Shown one piece after another: positions 1 to 13,200 of a stretch of 64,000 bases of DNA (position 1 is the stretch's first letter; each line of letters begins with the position of its first letter). Source of the stretch: Osmia lignaria lignaria. Its lineage: Eukaryota; Arthropoda; Insecta; Hymenoptera; Megachilidae. The position numbers and the translations under genes are program-made. Under the pieces are notes generated by a model. The model did no database searches and had not been told where the DNA came from. It saw nothing but the letters and a program-made list of their open reading frames with translations. Where the stretch lies: NCBI RefSeq assembly GCF_051020975.1, contig NW_027478159.1, positions 4,790,501-4,854,500 on the forward strand. Direction: 5' to 3'.

Positions 1-1287
1 GAGATATATCGAGATATTTAAAAGTTCCGAAGCCGCACCAACATAATAGAGATACAGAAACACCGTGGCCCCTTTCGTTGAGATAACTCTGCACTAGTGC
101 GAGCCGCAAATGCCGCTTCCAGCTTAGCTGTGCAGAAGAAGAACAACAAGAAGAAGAAATATCTCGAAATATGTCCGTCAGGCCCCTTCCCTTGAGATAA
201 ATCTGCAAATATCTCGGAAACGAAGCGAGCTATGGCAAAATGTTAAGAGACCTTTTTTGTAGAGAATTAAGTTTCCTACTTTTTATGTTCTATGATATTT
301 TTTGATCAGATGCGTAGTTCTCGAGATATATCAAGATATTTAAAAGTTCCGAAGCCGCACCAACATAATAGAGATACAGAAACACCGTGGCCCCTTTCTT
401 TGAGATAACTCTGCACTATTGCGAGCTGCAAATGCCACTTCCAGCTTAGCTGTGCAGAGGAAGAACAACAAGAAGAAGAAATATCTCGAAATATGTCCGT
501 CAGGCCAGTTCCTTTGAGCTGAATCTGCAAATATCTCGGAAACGAAGCGATCTATGGCAAAATGTTAAGAGATCTTTTTTGTAGAGAATTAAGTTTCCTA
601 CTTTTTATGTTCTATGATATTTTTTGATCAGAAGCGTAGTTTTCGAGATATATCGAGATATTTAAAAGTTCCGAAGCCGCACCAACATAATAGAGATACA
701 GAAACACCGTGGCCCCTTTCTTTGAGATAACTCTGCACTAGTGCGAGCTGCAAATGCCACTTCCAGCTTAGCTGTGCAGAAGAAGAACAACAAGAAGAAG
801 AAATATCTCGAAATATGTCCGTCAGGCCCCTTCCCTTGAGATAAATCTGCAAATATCTCGGAAACGAAGCGAGCTATGGCAAAATGTTGAGAGACCTTTT
901 CTGTAGAGAATTAAGTTTTCTACTTTTTATGTTCTATGATATTTTTTGATCAGATGCGTAGTTCTCGAGATATATCAAGATATTTAAAAGTTCCGAAGCC
1001 GCACCAACATAATAGAGATACAGAAACACCGTGGCCCCTTTCTTTGAGATAACTCTGCACTATTGCGAGCTGCAAATGCCACTTCCAGCTTAGCTGTGCA
1101 GAGGAAGAACAACAAGAAGAAGAAGTATCTCGAAATATGTCCGTCAGGCCCGTTCCTTTGAGCTGAATCTGCAAATATCTCGGAAACGAAGCGAGCTATG
1201 GCAAAATGTTAAGATACGTTTTTTGTAGGGAATTATGTTTCCTACAATTTATGCTCTATGATATTTTTTGATCAGAAGCGTAGTTTT

Positions 1288-1504
1288 CGAGATATATCGA
1301 GATATTTAAAAGTTCCGAAGCCGCACCAACATAATAGAGATACAGAAACACCGTGGCCCCTTGCTTTGAGATAACTCTGCACTAGTGCGAGCCGCAAATG
1401 CCACTTCCAGCTTAGCTGTGCAGAAGAAGAACAACAAGAAGAAGAAATATCTCGAAATATGTCCGTCAGGCCCCTTCCCTTGAGATAAATCTGCAAATAT
1501 CTCG
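1288..1504. repeat. Four CGAGATAT-type motifs in one monomer, two direct and two inverted
   Basis: In this B-type monomer CGAGATAT occurs at 1288-1295 and CGAGATATTT at 1298-1307. The exact reverse complement AAATATCTCG occurs at 1445-1454 and again at 1495-1504. The same arrangement is present across the array; in A-type monomers the second copy is AAGATATTT and so is one base off. The spacing between opposed copies is about 140-200 bp. It could be a remnant of the monomer's origin or a binding-site set; the sequence does not decide. Confidence 0.7.
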
Positions 1505-2819
1505 GAAACGAAGCGAGCTATGGCAAAATGTTAAGAGACCTTTTTTGTAGAGAATTATGTTTCCTACAATTTATGTTCTATGATATTTATTGATCAGAAG
1601 CGTAGTTTTCGAGATATATCGAGATATTTAAAAGTTACGAAGCCGCACCAACATAATAGAGATACAGAAACACCGTGGCCCCTTGCTTTGAGATAACTCT
1701 GCAATAGTGCGAGCCGCAAATGCCACTTCCAGCTTAGCTGTGCAGAAGAAGAACAACAAGAAGAAGAAATATCTCGAAATATGTCCGTCAGGCCCCTTCC
1801 CTTGAGATAAATCTGCAAATATCTCGGAAACGAAGCGAGCTATGGCAAAATGTTAAGAGACCTTTTTTGTAGAGAATTATGTTTCCTACAATTTATGTTC
1901 TATGATATTTTTTGATCAGAATCGTACTTTTCGAGATATATCGAGATATTTAAAAGTTCCGAAGCCGCACCAACATAATAGAGATACAGAAACACCGTGG
2001 CCCCTTTCTTTGAGATAACTCTGCAATAGTGCGAGCCGCAAATGCCACTTCCAGCTTAGCTGTGCAGAAGAAGAACAACAAGAAGAAGAAATATCTTGAA
2101 ATATGTCCGTCAGGCCCCTTCCCTTGAGATAAATCTGCAAATATCTCGGAAACGAAGCGAGCTATGGCAAAATGTTAAGAGACCTTTTTTGTAGAGAATT
2201 AAGTTTTCTACTTTTTATGTTCTATGATATTTTTTGATCAGATGCGTAGTTCTCGAGATATATCAAGATATTTAAAAGTTCCGAAGCCGCACCAACATAA
2301 TAGAGATACAGAAACACCGTGGCCCCTTTCTTTGAGATAACTCTGCACTATTGCGAGCTGCAAATGCCACTTCCAGCTTAGCTGTGCAGAGGAAGAACAA
2401 CAAGAAAAAGAAGTATCTCGAAATATGTCCGTCAGGCCCGTTCCTTTGAGCTGAATCTGCAAATATCTCGGAAACGAAGCGAGCTATGGCAAAATGTTAA
2501 GAGACGTTTTTTGTAGAGAATTATGTTTCCTACAATTTATGTTCTATGATATTTTTCGATCAGAAGCGTAGTTTTCGAGATATATCGAGATATTTAAAAG
2601 TTCCGAAGCCGCACCAACATAATAGAGATACAGAAACACCGTGGCCCCTTTCATTGAGATAACTCTGCACTATTGCGAGCTGGAAATGCCACTTCCAGCT
2701 TAGCTGTGCAGAAGAAGAACAACAAGAAGAAGAGATATCTCGAAATATGTCCGTCAGGCCACTTCCCTTGAGATAAATCTGCAAATATCTCGGAAACGAA
2801 GCGAGCTATGGCAAAATGT

Positions 2820-4813
2820 TAAGAGAACTTTTTTGTAGAGAATTAAATTTCCTACTTTTTATGTTCGATGATATTTTTTGATCAGATGCGTAGTTCTCGA
2901 GATATATCAAGATATTTAAAAGTTCCGAAGCTGCACCAACATAATAGAGGTACAGAAACACCGTGGCCTCTTTCTTTGAGATAACTCTGCACTATTGCGA
3001 GCTGCAAATGCCGCTTAGAGCTTAGCTGTGCAGAAGAAGAACAACAAGAAGAAGAAATATCTCGAAATATGTCCGTCAGACCCCTTCCCTTGAGATGAAT
3101 CTGCAAATATCTCGGAAACGAAGCGAGCTATGGCAAAATGTTAAGAGACCTTTTTTGTAGAGAATAATGTTTCCTACAATTTACGCTCTATGATATTTTT
3201 TGATCAGAAGCGTAGTTTTCGAGATATATCGAGATATTTAAAAGTTCCGAAGCCGCACCAACATAATAGAGATACAGAAACACCGTGGCCCCTTTCTTTG
3301 AGATAACTCTGCACTAGTGCGAGCCGCAAATGCCACTTCCAGCTTAGCTGTGCAGAGGAAGAACAACAAGAAGAAGAAATATCTCGAAATATGTCCGTCA
3401 GGCCAGTTCCTTTGAGCTGAATCTGCAAATATCTCGGAAACGAAGCGAGCTATGGCAAAATGTTAAGAGACGTTTTTTGTAGAGAATTATGTTTCCTACA
3501 ATTTATGTTCTATGATATTTTTTGATCAGAAGCGCAGTTTTCGAGATATATCGAGATACTTAAAAGTTCCGAAGCCGCACCAACATATTAGAGATACAGA
3601 AACACCGTGGCCCCTTTCTTTGAGATAACTGTGCACTAGTGCGAGCCGCAAATGCCACTTCCAGCTTAGCTGTGCAGAAGAAGAACAACAAGAAGAAGAA
3701 ATATTTCGAAATATGTCCGTCGGGCCCCTTCCCTTGAGATAAATCTGCAAATATCTCGGAAACGAAGCGAGCTATGGCAAAATGTTAAGAGACCTTTTTT
3801 GTAGAGAATTAAGTTTCCTACTTTTTATGTTCTATGATATTTTTTGATCAGATGCGTAGTTCTCGAGATATATCAAGATATTTAAAAGTTCCGAAGCCGC
3901 ACCAACATAATACAGATACAGAAACACCGTGGCCCCTTTCTTTGAGATAACTCTGCACTAGTGCGAGCCGCAAATGCCACTTCCAGCTTAGCTGTGCAGA
4001 AGAAGAACAACAAGAAGAAGAAATATCTCGAAATATGTCCGTCAGGCCCCTTCCCTTGAGATAAATCTGCAAATATCTCGGAAACGAAGCGAGCTATGGC
4101 AAAATGTTAAGAGACCTTTTTTGTAGAGAATTATGTTTCCTACAATTTATGTTCTATGATATTTTTTGATCAGAAGCGTACTTTTCGAGATATATCGAGA
4201 TATTTAAAAGTTCCGAAGCCGCACCAACATAATAGAGATACAGAAACACCGTGGCCCCTTTCTTTGAGATAACTCTGCAATAGTGCGAGCCGCAAATGCC
4301 ACTTCCAGCTTAGCTGTGCAGAAGAAGAACAACAAGAAGAAGAAATATCTTGAAATATGTCCGTCAGGCCCCTTCCCTTGAGATAAATCTGCAAATATCT
4401 CGGAAACGAAGCGAGCTATGTCAAAATGTTAAGAGACCTTTTTTGTAGAGAATTAAGTTTCCTACTTTTTATGTTCTATGATATTTTTTGATCAGATGCG
4501 TAGTTCTCGAGATATATCAAGATATTTAAAAGTTCCGAAGCCGCACCAACATAATAGAGATACAGAAACACCGTGGCCCCTTTCTTTGAGATAACTCTGC
4601 ACTAGTGCGAGCCGCAAATGCCACTTCCAGCTTAGCTGTGCAGAAGAAGAACAACAAGAAGAAGAAATATCTCGAAATATGTCCGTCAGGCCCCTTCCCT
4701 TGAGATAAATCTGCAAATATCTCGGAAACGAAGCGAGCTATGGCAAAATGTTAAGAGACGTTTTTTGTAGAGAATTAAGTTTCCTACTTTTTATGTTCTA
4801 TGATATTTTTCGA
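2820..4813. repeat. Source or partner of a dispersed six-monomer block (copies near 8.0-8.9 and 10.3-11.2 kb)
   Basis: Private variants link this block to two places on the right. GATACTTAAAAG and CATATTAGAG in the monomer at 3526 recur in the monomer at 8678 (offset 5,152 bp, 16 monomers). AATACAGATAC in the monomer at 3848, and the TACTTTTCGAG plus ATATCTTGAAAT variants in that at 4170, recur at 10288 and 10610 (offset 6,440 bp, 20 monomers). The change of offset by 1,288 bp equals the tandem four-monomer duplication lying between them. Confidence 0.75.
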
Positions 4814-7629
4814 TCAGATGCGTAGTTCTCGAGATATATCAAGATATTTAAAAGTTCCGAAGCCGCACCAACATAATAGAGATACAGAAACACCGTGGCT
4901 CCTTTCTTTGAGATAACTCTGCACTATTGCGAGCTGGAAATGCCACTTCCAGTTTAGCTGTGCAGAAGAAGAACAACAAGAAGAAGAAATATCTCGAAAT
5001 ATGTCCGTTAGGCCCCCTCCTTTGAGATAAATCTGCAAATATCTCGGAAACGAAGCGAGCTATGGCAAAATGTTAAGAGACCTTTTTTGTAGAGAATTAA
5101 GTTTCCTACTTTTTATGTTCTATGATATTTTTTGATCAGATGCGTAGTTCTCGAGATATATCAAGATATTTAAAAGTTCCGAAGCTGCACCAACATAATA
5201 GAGGTACAGAAACACCGTGGCCTCTTTCTTTGAGATAACTCTGCACTATTGCGAGCTGCAAATGCCGCTTAGAGCTTAGCTGTGCAGAAGAAGAACAACA
5301 AGAAGAAGAAATATCTCGAAATATGTCCGTCAGACCCCTTCCCTTGAGATGAATCTGCAAATATCTCGGAAACGAAGCGAGCTATGGCAAAATGTTAAGA
5401 GACCTTTTTTGTAGAGAATAATGTTTCCTACAATTTACGTTCTATGATATTTTTTGATCAGAAGCGTAGTTTTCGAGATATATCGAGATATTTAAAAGTT
5501 CCGAAGCCGCACCAACATAATAGAGATACAGAAACACCGTGGCCCCTTTCTTTGAGATAACTCTGCACTATTGCGACCTGCAAATGCCACTTCCAGCTCA
5601 GCTGTGCAGAAGAAGAACAACAAGAAGAAGAAATATCTCGAAATATGTCCGTCAGGCCCCTTCCCTTGAGATAAATCTGCAAATATCTCGGAAACGAAGC
5701 GAGCTATGGCAAAATGTTAAGAGACCTTTTTTGTAGAGAATTAAGTTTCCTACTTTTTATGTTCTATGATATTTTTTGATCAGATGCGTAGTTCTCGAGA
5801 TATATCAAGATATTTAAAAGTTCCGAAGCCGCACCAACATAATAGAGATACAGAAACACCGTGGCCCCTTTCTTTGAGATAACTCGGCACTATTGCGAGC
5901 TGGAAATGCCACTTCCAGCTTAGCAGTGCAGAAGAAGAACAACAAGAAGAAGAAATATCTCGAAATATGTCCGTTAGGCCCCTTCCCTTGAGATAAATCT
6001 GCAAATATCTCGGAAACGAAGCGAGCTATGGCAAAATGTTAAGAGACCTTTTTTGTAGAGAATTAAGTTTCCTACTTTTTATGTTCTATGATATTTTTTG
6101 ATCAGAAGCGTAGTTTTCGAGATATATCGAGATATTTAAAAGTTCCGAAGCCGCACCAACATAATAGAGATACAGAAACACCGTGGCCCCTTTCTTTGAG
6201 ATAACTCTGCACTAGTGCGAGCCGCAAATGCCACTTCCAGCTTAGCTGTGCAGAAGAAGAACAACAAGAAGAAGAAATATCTCGAAATATGTCCGTCAGG
6301 CCCCTTCCCTTGAGATAAATATGCAAATATCTCGGAAACGAAGCGAGCTATGGCAAAATGTTAAGAGACCTTTTTTGTAGAGAATTAAGTTTCCTACTTT
6401 TTATCTTCTATGATATTTTTTGATCAGATGCGTAGTTCTCGAGATATATCAAGATATTTAAAAGTTCCGAAGCCGCACCAACATAATAGAGATACAGAAA
6501 CACCGTGGCCCCTCTCTTTGAGATAACTCTGCACTATTGCGAGCTGCAAATGCCACTTCCAGCTTAGCTGTGCAGAAGAAGAACAACAAGAAGAAGAAAT
6601 ATCTCGAAATATGTCCGTCAGGCCCCTTCCCTTGAGATAAATCTGCAAATATCTCGGAAACGAAGCGAGCTATGGCAAAATGTTTAGAGACCTTTCTTGT
6701 AGAGAATTAAGTTTCCTACTTTTTATGTAGTATGATATTTTTTGATCAGATGCGTAGTTCTCGAGATATATCAAGATATTTAAAAGTTCCGAAGCCGCAC
6801 CAACATAATAGAGATACAGAAACACCGTGGCCCCTTTCTTTGGGATATCTCTGCACTATTGCGAGCTGCAAATGCCACTTCCAGCTTAGCTGTGCAGAAG
6901 AAGAACAACAAGAAGAAGAAATATCTCGAAATATGTCCGTCAGGCCACTTCCCTTGAGATAAATCTGCAAATATCTCGGAAACGATGCGAGTTATGGCAA
7001 AATGTTAAGAGACCTTTTTTGTAGAGAATTAAGTTTCCTACTTTTTATGTTCGATGATATTTTTTGATCAGATGCGTAGTTCTCGAGATATATCAAGATA
7101 TTTAAAAGTTCCGAAGCCGCACCAACATAATAGAGATACAGAAACACCGTGGCCCCTTTCTTTGGGATAACTCTGCACTATTGCGAGCTGCAAATGCCGC
7201 TTCGAGCTTAGCTGTGCAGAAGAAGAACAACAAGAAGAAGAAATATCTCGAAATATGTCCGTCAGACCCCTTCCCTTGAGATGAATCTGCAAATATCTCG
7301 GAAACGAAGCGAGCTATGGCAAAATGTTAAGAGACCTTTTTTGTAGAGAATAATGTTTCCTACAATTTACGCTCTATGACATTTTTTGATCAGAAGCGTA
7401 GTTTTCGAGATATATCGAGATATTTAAAAGTTCCGAAGCCGCACCAACATAATAGAGATACAGAAACACCGTGGCCCCTTTCTTTGAGATAACTCTGCAC
7501 TATTGCGAGCTGCAAATGCGACTTCCAGCTTAGCTGTGCAGAAGAAGAACAACAAGAAGAAGAAATATCTCGAAATATGTCCGTCAGGCCCCTTCCCTTG
7601 AGATAAATCTGCAAATATCTCGGAAACGA

Positions 7630-10200
7630 AGCGAGCTATGGCAAAATGTTTAGAGACCTTTCTTGTAGAGAATCAAGTTTCCTACTTTTTATGTAGTATG
7701 ATATTTTTTGATCAGATGCGTAGTTCTCGAGATATATCAAGATATTTAAAAGTTCCGAAGCCGCACCAACATAATAGAGATACAGAAACACCGTGGCCCC
7801 TTTCTTTGGGATAACTCTGCACTATTGCGAGCTGCAAATGCCACTTCCAGCTTAGCTGTGCAGAAGAAGAACAACAAGAAGAAGAAATATCTCGAAATAT
7901 GTCCGTCAGGCCACTTCCCTTGAGATAAATCTGCAAATATCTCGGAAACGAAGCGAGCTATGGCAAAATGTTAAGAGACCTTTTTTGTAGAGAATTAAGT
8001 TTCCTACTTTTTATGTTCGATGATATTTTTTGATCAGATGCGTAGTTCTCGAGATATATCAAGATATTTAAAAGTTCCGAAGCAGCACCAACATAATAGA
8101 GGTACAGAAACACCGTGGCCTCTCTCTTTGAGATAACTCTGCACTATTGCGAGCTGCAAATGCCGCTTCGAGCTTAGCTGTGCAGAAGAAGAACAACAAG
8201 AAGAAGAAATATCTCGAAATATGTCCGTCAGACCCCTTCCCTTGAGATGAATCTGCAAATATCTGGGAAACGAAGCGAGCTATGGCAAAATGTTAAGAGA
8301 CCTTTTTTGTAGAGAATAATGTTTCCTACAATTTACGCTCTATGATATTTTTTGATCAGAAGCGTAGTTTTCGAGATATATCGAGATATTTAAAAGTTCC
8401 GAAGCCGCACCAACATAATAGAGATACAGAAACACCGTGGCCCCTTTCTTTGAGATAACTCTGCACTAGTGCGAGCCGCAAATGCCACTTCCAGCTTAGC
8501 TGTGCAGAGGAAGAACAACAAGAAGAAGAAATATCTCGAAATATGTCCGTCAGGCCAGTTCCTTTGAGCTGAATCTGCAAATATCTCGGAAACGAAGCGA
8601 GCTATGGCAAAATGTTAAGACACGTTTTTTGTAGAGAATTATGTTTCCTACAATTTATGTTCTATGATATTTTTTGATCAGAAGCGTAGTTTTCGAGATA
8701 TATCGAGATACTTAAAAGATCCGAAGCCGCACCAACATATTAGAGATACAGAAACACCGTGGCCCCTTTCTTTGAGATAACTGTGCACTAGTGCGAGCCG
8801 CAAATGCCACTTCCAGCTTAGCTGTGCAGAAGAAGAACAACAAGAAGAAGAAATATCTCGAAATATGTCCGTCAGGCCCCTTCCCTTGAGATAAATCTGC
8901 AAATATCTCGGAAACGAAGCGAGCTATGGCAAAATGTTTAGAGACCTTTCTTGTAGAGAATCAAGTTTCCTACTTTTTATGTAGTATGATATTTTTTGAT
9001 CAGATGCGTAGTTCTCGAGATATATCAAGATATTTAAAAGTTCCGAAGCCGCACCAACATAATAGAGATACAGAAACACCGTGGCCCCTTTCTTTGGGAT
9101 AACTCTGCACTATTGCGAGCTGCAAATGCCACTTCCAGCTTAGCTGTGCAGAAGAAGAACAACAAGAAGAAGAAATATCTCGAAATATGTCCGTCAGGCC
9201 ACTTCCCTTGAGATAAATCTGCAAATATCTCGGAAACGAAGCGAGCTATGGCAAAATGTTAAGAGACCTTTTTTGTAGAGAATTAAGTTTCCTACTTTTT
9301 ATGTTCGATGATATTTTTTGATCAGATGCGTAGTTCTCGAGATATATCAAGATATTTAAAAGTTCCGAAGCAGCACCAACATAATAGAGGTACAGAAACA
9401 CCGTGGCCTCTCTCTTTGAGATAACTCTGCACTATTGCGAGCTGCAAATGCCGCTTCGAGCTTAGCTGTGCAGAAGAAGAACAACAAGAAGAAGAAATAT
9501 CTCGAAATATGTCCGTCAGACCCCTTCCCTTGAGATGAATCTGCAAATATCTGGGAAACGAAGCGAGCTATGGCAAAATGTTAAGAGACCTTTTTTGTAG
9601 AGAATAATGTTTCCTACAATTTACGCTCTATGATATTTTTTGATCAGAAGCGTAGTTTTCGAGATATATCGAGATATTTAAAAGTTCCGAAGCCGCACCA
9701 ACATAATAGAGATACAGAAACACCGTGGCCCCTTTCTTTGAGATAACTCTGCACTAGTGCGAGCCGCAAATGCCACTTCCAGCTTAGCTGTGCAGAGGAA
9801 GAACAACAAGAAGAAGAAATATCTCGAAATATGTCCGTCAGGCCAGTTCCTTTGAGCTGAATCTGCAAATATCTCGAAAACGAAGCGAGCTATGGCAAAA
9901 TGTTAAGACACGTTTTTTGTAGAGAATTATGTTTCCTACAATTTATGTTCTATGATATTTTTTGATCAGAAGCGTAGTTTTCGAGATATATCGAGATATT
10001 TAAAAGTTCCGAAGCCGCACCAACATAATAGAGATACAGAAACACCGTGGCCCCTTTCTTTGAGATAACTGTGCACTAGTGCGAGCCGCAAATGCCACTT
10101 CCAGCTTAGCTGTGCAGAAGAAGAACAACAAGAAGAAGAAATATCTTGAAATATGTCCGTCAGGCCCCTTCCCTTGAGATAAATCTGCAAATATCTCGGA
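7630..10200. repeat. Tandem duplication of a four-monomer unit (2 x 1,288 bp)
   Basis: Monomers at 7712, 8034, 8356 and 8678 are followed by near-identical 9000, 9322, 9644 and 9966. Shared private markers include GTTTAGAGACCTTTCTTG with AATCAAG and ATGTAGTATG (near 7650 and 8938), AAGCAGCACC, ATCTGGGAAACG (near 8262 and 9550) and AAGACACG (near 8617 and 9905). The last pair is less alike than the others: 8678 has CATATTAGAG and 9966 does not. Confidence 0.85.
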
Positions 10201-13200
10201 AACGAAGCGAGCTATGGCAAAATGTTAAGAGACCTTTTTTGTAGAGAATTAAGTTTCCTACTTTTTATGTTCTATGATATTTTTTGATCAGATGCGTAGT
10301 TCTCGAGATATATCAAGATATTTAAAAGTTCCGAAGCCGCACCAACATAATACAGATACAGAAACACCGTGGCCCCTTTCTTTGAGATAACTCTGCACTA
10401 GTGCGAGCCGCAAATGCCACTTCCAGCTTAGCTGTGCAGAAGAAGAACAACAAGAAGAAGAAATATCTCGAAATATGTCCGTCAGGCCCCTTCCCTTGAG
10501 ATAAATCTGCAAATATCTCGGAAACGAGGCGAGCTATGGCAAAATGTTAAGAGACCTTTTTTGTAGAGAATTATGTTTCCTACAATTTATGTTGTATGAT
10601 ATTTTTTGATCAGAACCGTACTTTTCGAGATATATCTAGATATTTAAAAGTTCCGAAGCCGCACCAACATAATAGAGATACAGAAACACCGTGGCCCCTT
10701 TCTTTGAGATAACTCTGCAATAGTGCGAGCCGCAAATGCCACTTCCAGCTTAGCTGTGCAGAAGAAGAACAACAAGAAGAAGAAATATCTTGAAATATGT
10801 CCGTCAGGCCCCTTCCCTTGAGATAAATCTGCAAATATCTCGGAAACGAAGCGAGCTATGGCAAAATGTTAAGAGACCTTTTTTGTAGAGAATGAAGTTT
10901 CCTACTTTTTATGTTCTATGATATTTTTTGATCAGATGCGTAGTTCTCGAGATATATCAAGATATTTAAAAGTTCCGAAGCCGCACCAACATAATAGAGA
11001 TACAGAAACACCGTGGCCCCTTTCTTTGAGATAACTCTGCACTAGTGCGAGCCGCAAATGCCACTTCCAGCTTAGCTGTGCTGAAGAAGAACAACAAGAA
11101 GAAGAAATATCTCGAAATATGTCCGACAGGCCCCTTCCCTTGAGATAAATCTGCAAATATCTCGGAAACGAAGCGAGCTATGGCGAAATGTTAAGAGACC
11201 TTTTTTGTAGAGAATTAAGTTTCCTACTTTTTATCTTCTATGATATTTTTTGCTCAGATGCGTAGTTCTCGAGATATATCAAGATATTTAAAAGTTCCGA
11301 AGCCGCACCAACATAATAGAGATACAGAAACACCGTGGCCCCTTTCTTTGAGATAACTCTGCACTAGTGCGAGCCGCAAATGCCACTTCCAGCTTTGCTG
11401 TGCAGAAGAAGAACAACAAGAAGAAGAAATATCTCGAAATATGTCCGTCAGGCCCCTTCCCTTGAGATAAATATGCAAATATCTCGGAAACGAAGCGAGC
11501 TATGGCAAAATGTTAAGAGACCTTTTTTGTAGAGAACTAAGTTTCCTACTTTTTACGTTCTATGATATTTTTTGATCAGATGCGTAGTTCTCGAGATATA
11601 TCAAGATATTTAAAAGTTCCGAAGCCGCACCAACATAATAGAGATACAGAAACACCGTGGCCCCTTTCTTTGAGATAACTCTGCACTATTGCGAGCTGCA
11701 AATGCCACTTCCAGCTTAGCTGTGCAGAGGAAGAACAACAAGAAAAAGAAGTATCTCGAAATATGTCCGTCAGGCCCGTTCCTTTGAGCTGAATCTGCAA
11801 ATATCTCGGAAACGAAGCGAGCTATGGCAAAATGTTAAGAGACGTTTTTTGTAGAGAATTATGTTTCCTACAATTTATGTTCTATGATATTTTTCGATCA
11901 GAAGCGTAGTTTTCGAGATATATCGAGATATTTAAAAGTTCCGAAGCCGCACCAACATAATAGAGATACAGAAACACCGTGGCCCCTTTCTTTGAGATAA
12001 CTCTGCACTAGTGCGAGCCGCAAATGCCACTTCCAGCTTAGCTGTGCAGAAGAAGAACAACAAGAAGAAGAAATATCTCGAAATATGTCCGTCAGGCCCC
12101 TTCCCTTGAGATAAATCTGCAAATATCTCGGAAACGAAGCGAGCTATGGCAAAATGTTAAGAGACCTTTTTTGTAGAGAATTATGTTTCCTACTTTTTAT
12201 GTTCTATGATATTTTTTGATCAGACGCGTAGTTCTCGAGATATATCAAGATATTTAAAAGATCCGAAGACGCACCAACATAATAGAGATACAGAAACACC
12301 GTGGCCCCTTTCTTTGAGATAACTCTGCAATAGTGCGAGCCGCAAATGCCACTTCCAGCTTAGCTGTGCAGAAGAAGAACAACAAGAAGAAGAAATATCT
12401 CGAAATATGTCCGTTAGGCCCCTTCCCTTGAGATAAATCTGCAAATATCTCGGAAACGAAGCGAGCTATGGCAAAATGTTAAGAGACCTTTTTTGTAGAG
12501 AATTAAGTTTCCTACTTTTTATGTTCTATGATATTTTTTGATCAGATGCGTAGTTCTCGAGATATATCAAGATATTTGAAAGTTCCGAAGCCGCACCAAC
12601 ATAATAGAGATACAGAAACACCGTGGCCCCTTTCTTTGAGATAACTCTGCACTAGTGCGAGCCGCAAATGCCACTTCCAGCTTAGCTGTGCAGAAGAAGA
12701 ACAACAAGAAGAAGAAATATCTCGAAATATGTCCGTCAGGCCCCTTCCCTTGAGATAAATCTGCAAATATCTCGGAAACGAAGCGAGCTATGGCAAAATG
12801 TTAAGAGACCTTTTTTGCAGAGAATGAAGTTTCCTACTTTTTATGTTCTATGATGTTTTTCGATCAGATGCGTAGTTCTCGAGATATATCAAGATATTTA
12901 AAAGTTCCGAAGCCGCACCAACATAATAGAGATACAGAAACACCGTGGCCCCTTTCTTTGAGATAACTCTGCACTATTGCGAGCTGCAAATGCCACTTCC
13001 AGCTTAGCTGTGCAGAAGAAGAACAACAAGAAGAAGAAATATCTCGAAATATGTCCGTCAGGCCCCTTCCCTTGAGATAAATCTGCAAATATCTCGGAAA
13101 CGAAGCGAGCTATGGCAAAATGTTAAGAGACCTTTTTTGTAGAGAATTAAGTTTCCTACTTTTTATGTTCTATGATATTTTTTGATCAGATGCGTAGTTC

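Larger units (their letters stand above)
1..12480. repeat. Left sub-array rich in haplotype B monomers
   Basis: Of the 38 monomers starting between 306 and 12220, about 17 are of the B haplotype (CAGAAGCG, TTTTCGAG, ATCGAGAT), for example 628, 1272, 1594, 1916, 2560, 3204, 3526, 4170 and 11898. Over long stretches A and B alternate. A third variant, with AGAGGAAG joined to CTTTGAGCTGAATC in the second internal arm, occurs at 306, 950, 2238, 3204, 8356, 9644 and 11576. B is much rarer between 12.5 and 45 kb. Confidence 0.75.

Noticed and set aside
306..530. Minus-strand 74-residue open frame, repeated in nearly every monomer, as a gene family
   Set aside because: It starts at TTG with no in-frame ATG in most copies, there is no recognisable domain, and the 322-bp period breaks the frame between copies. 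Stops and frameshifts (13186, 15762, 17049, 22523, 37322, 57608, 58896 and others) are propagated. It is best explained as a chance frame in a young satellite.
4981..5025. Telomere-like TTAGG in the GTCCGTTAGGCC variant
   Set aside because: It is a single substitution of the common GTCCGTCAGG and is never in tandem.
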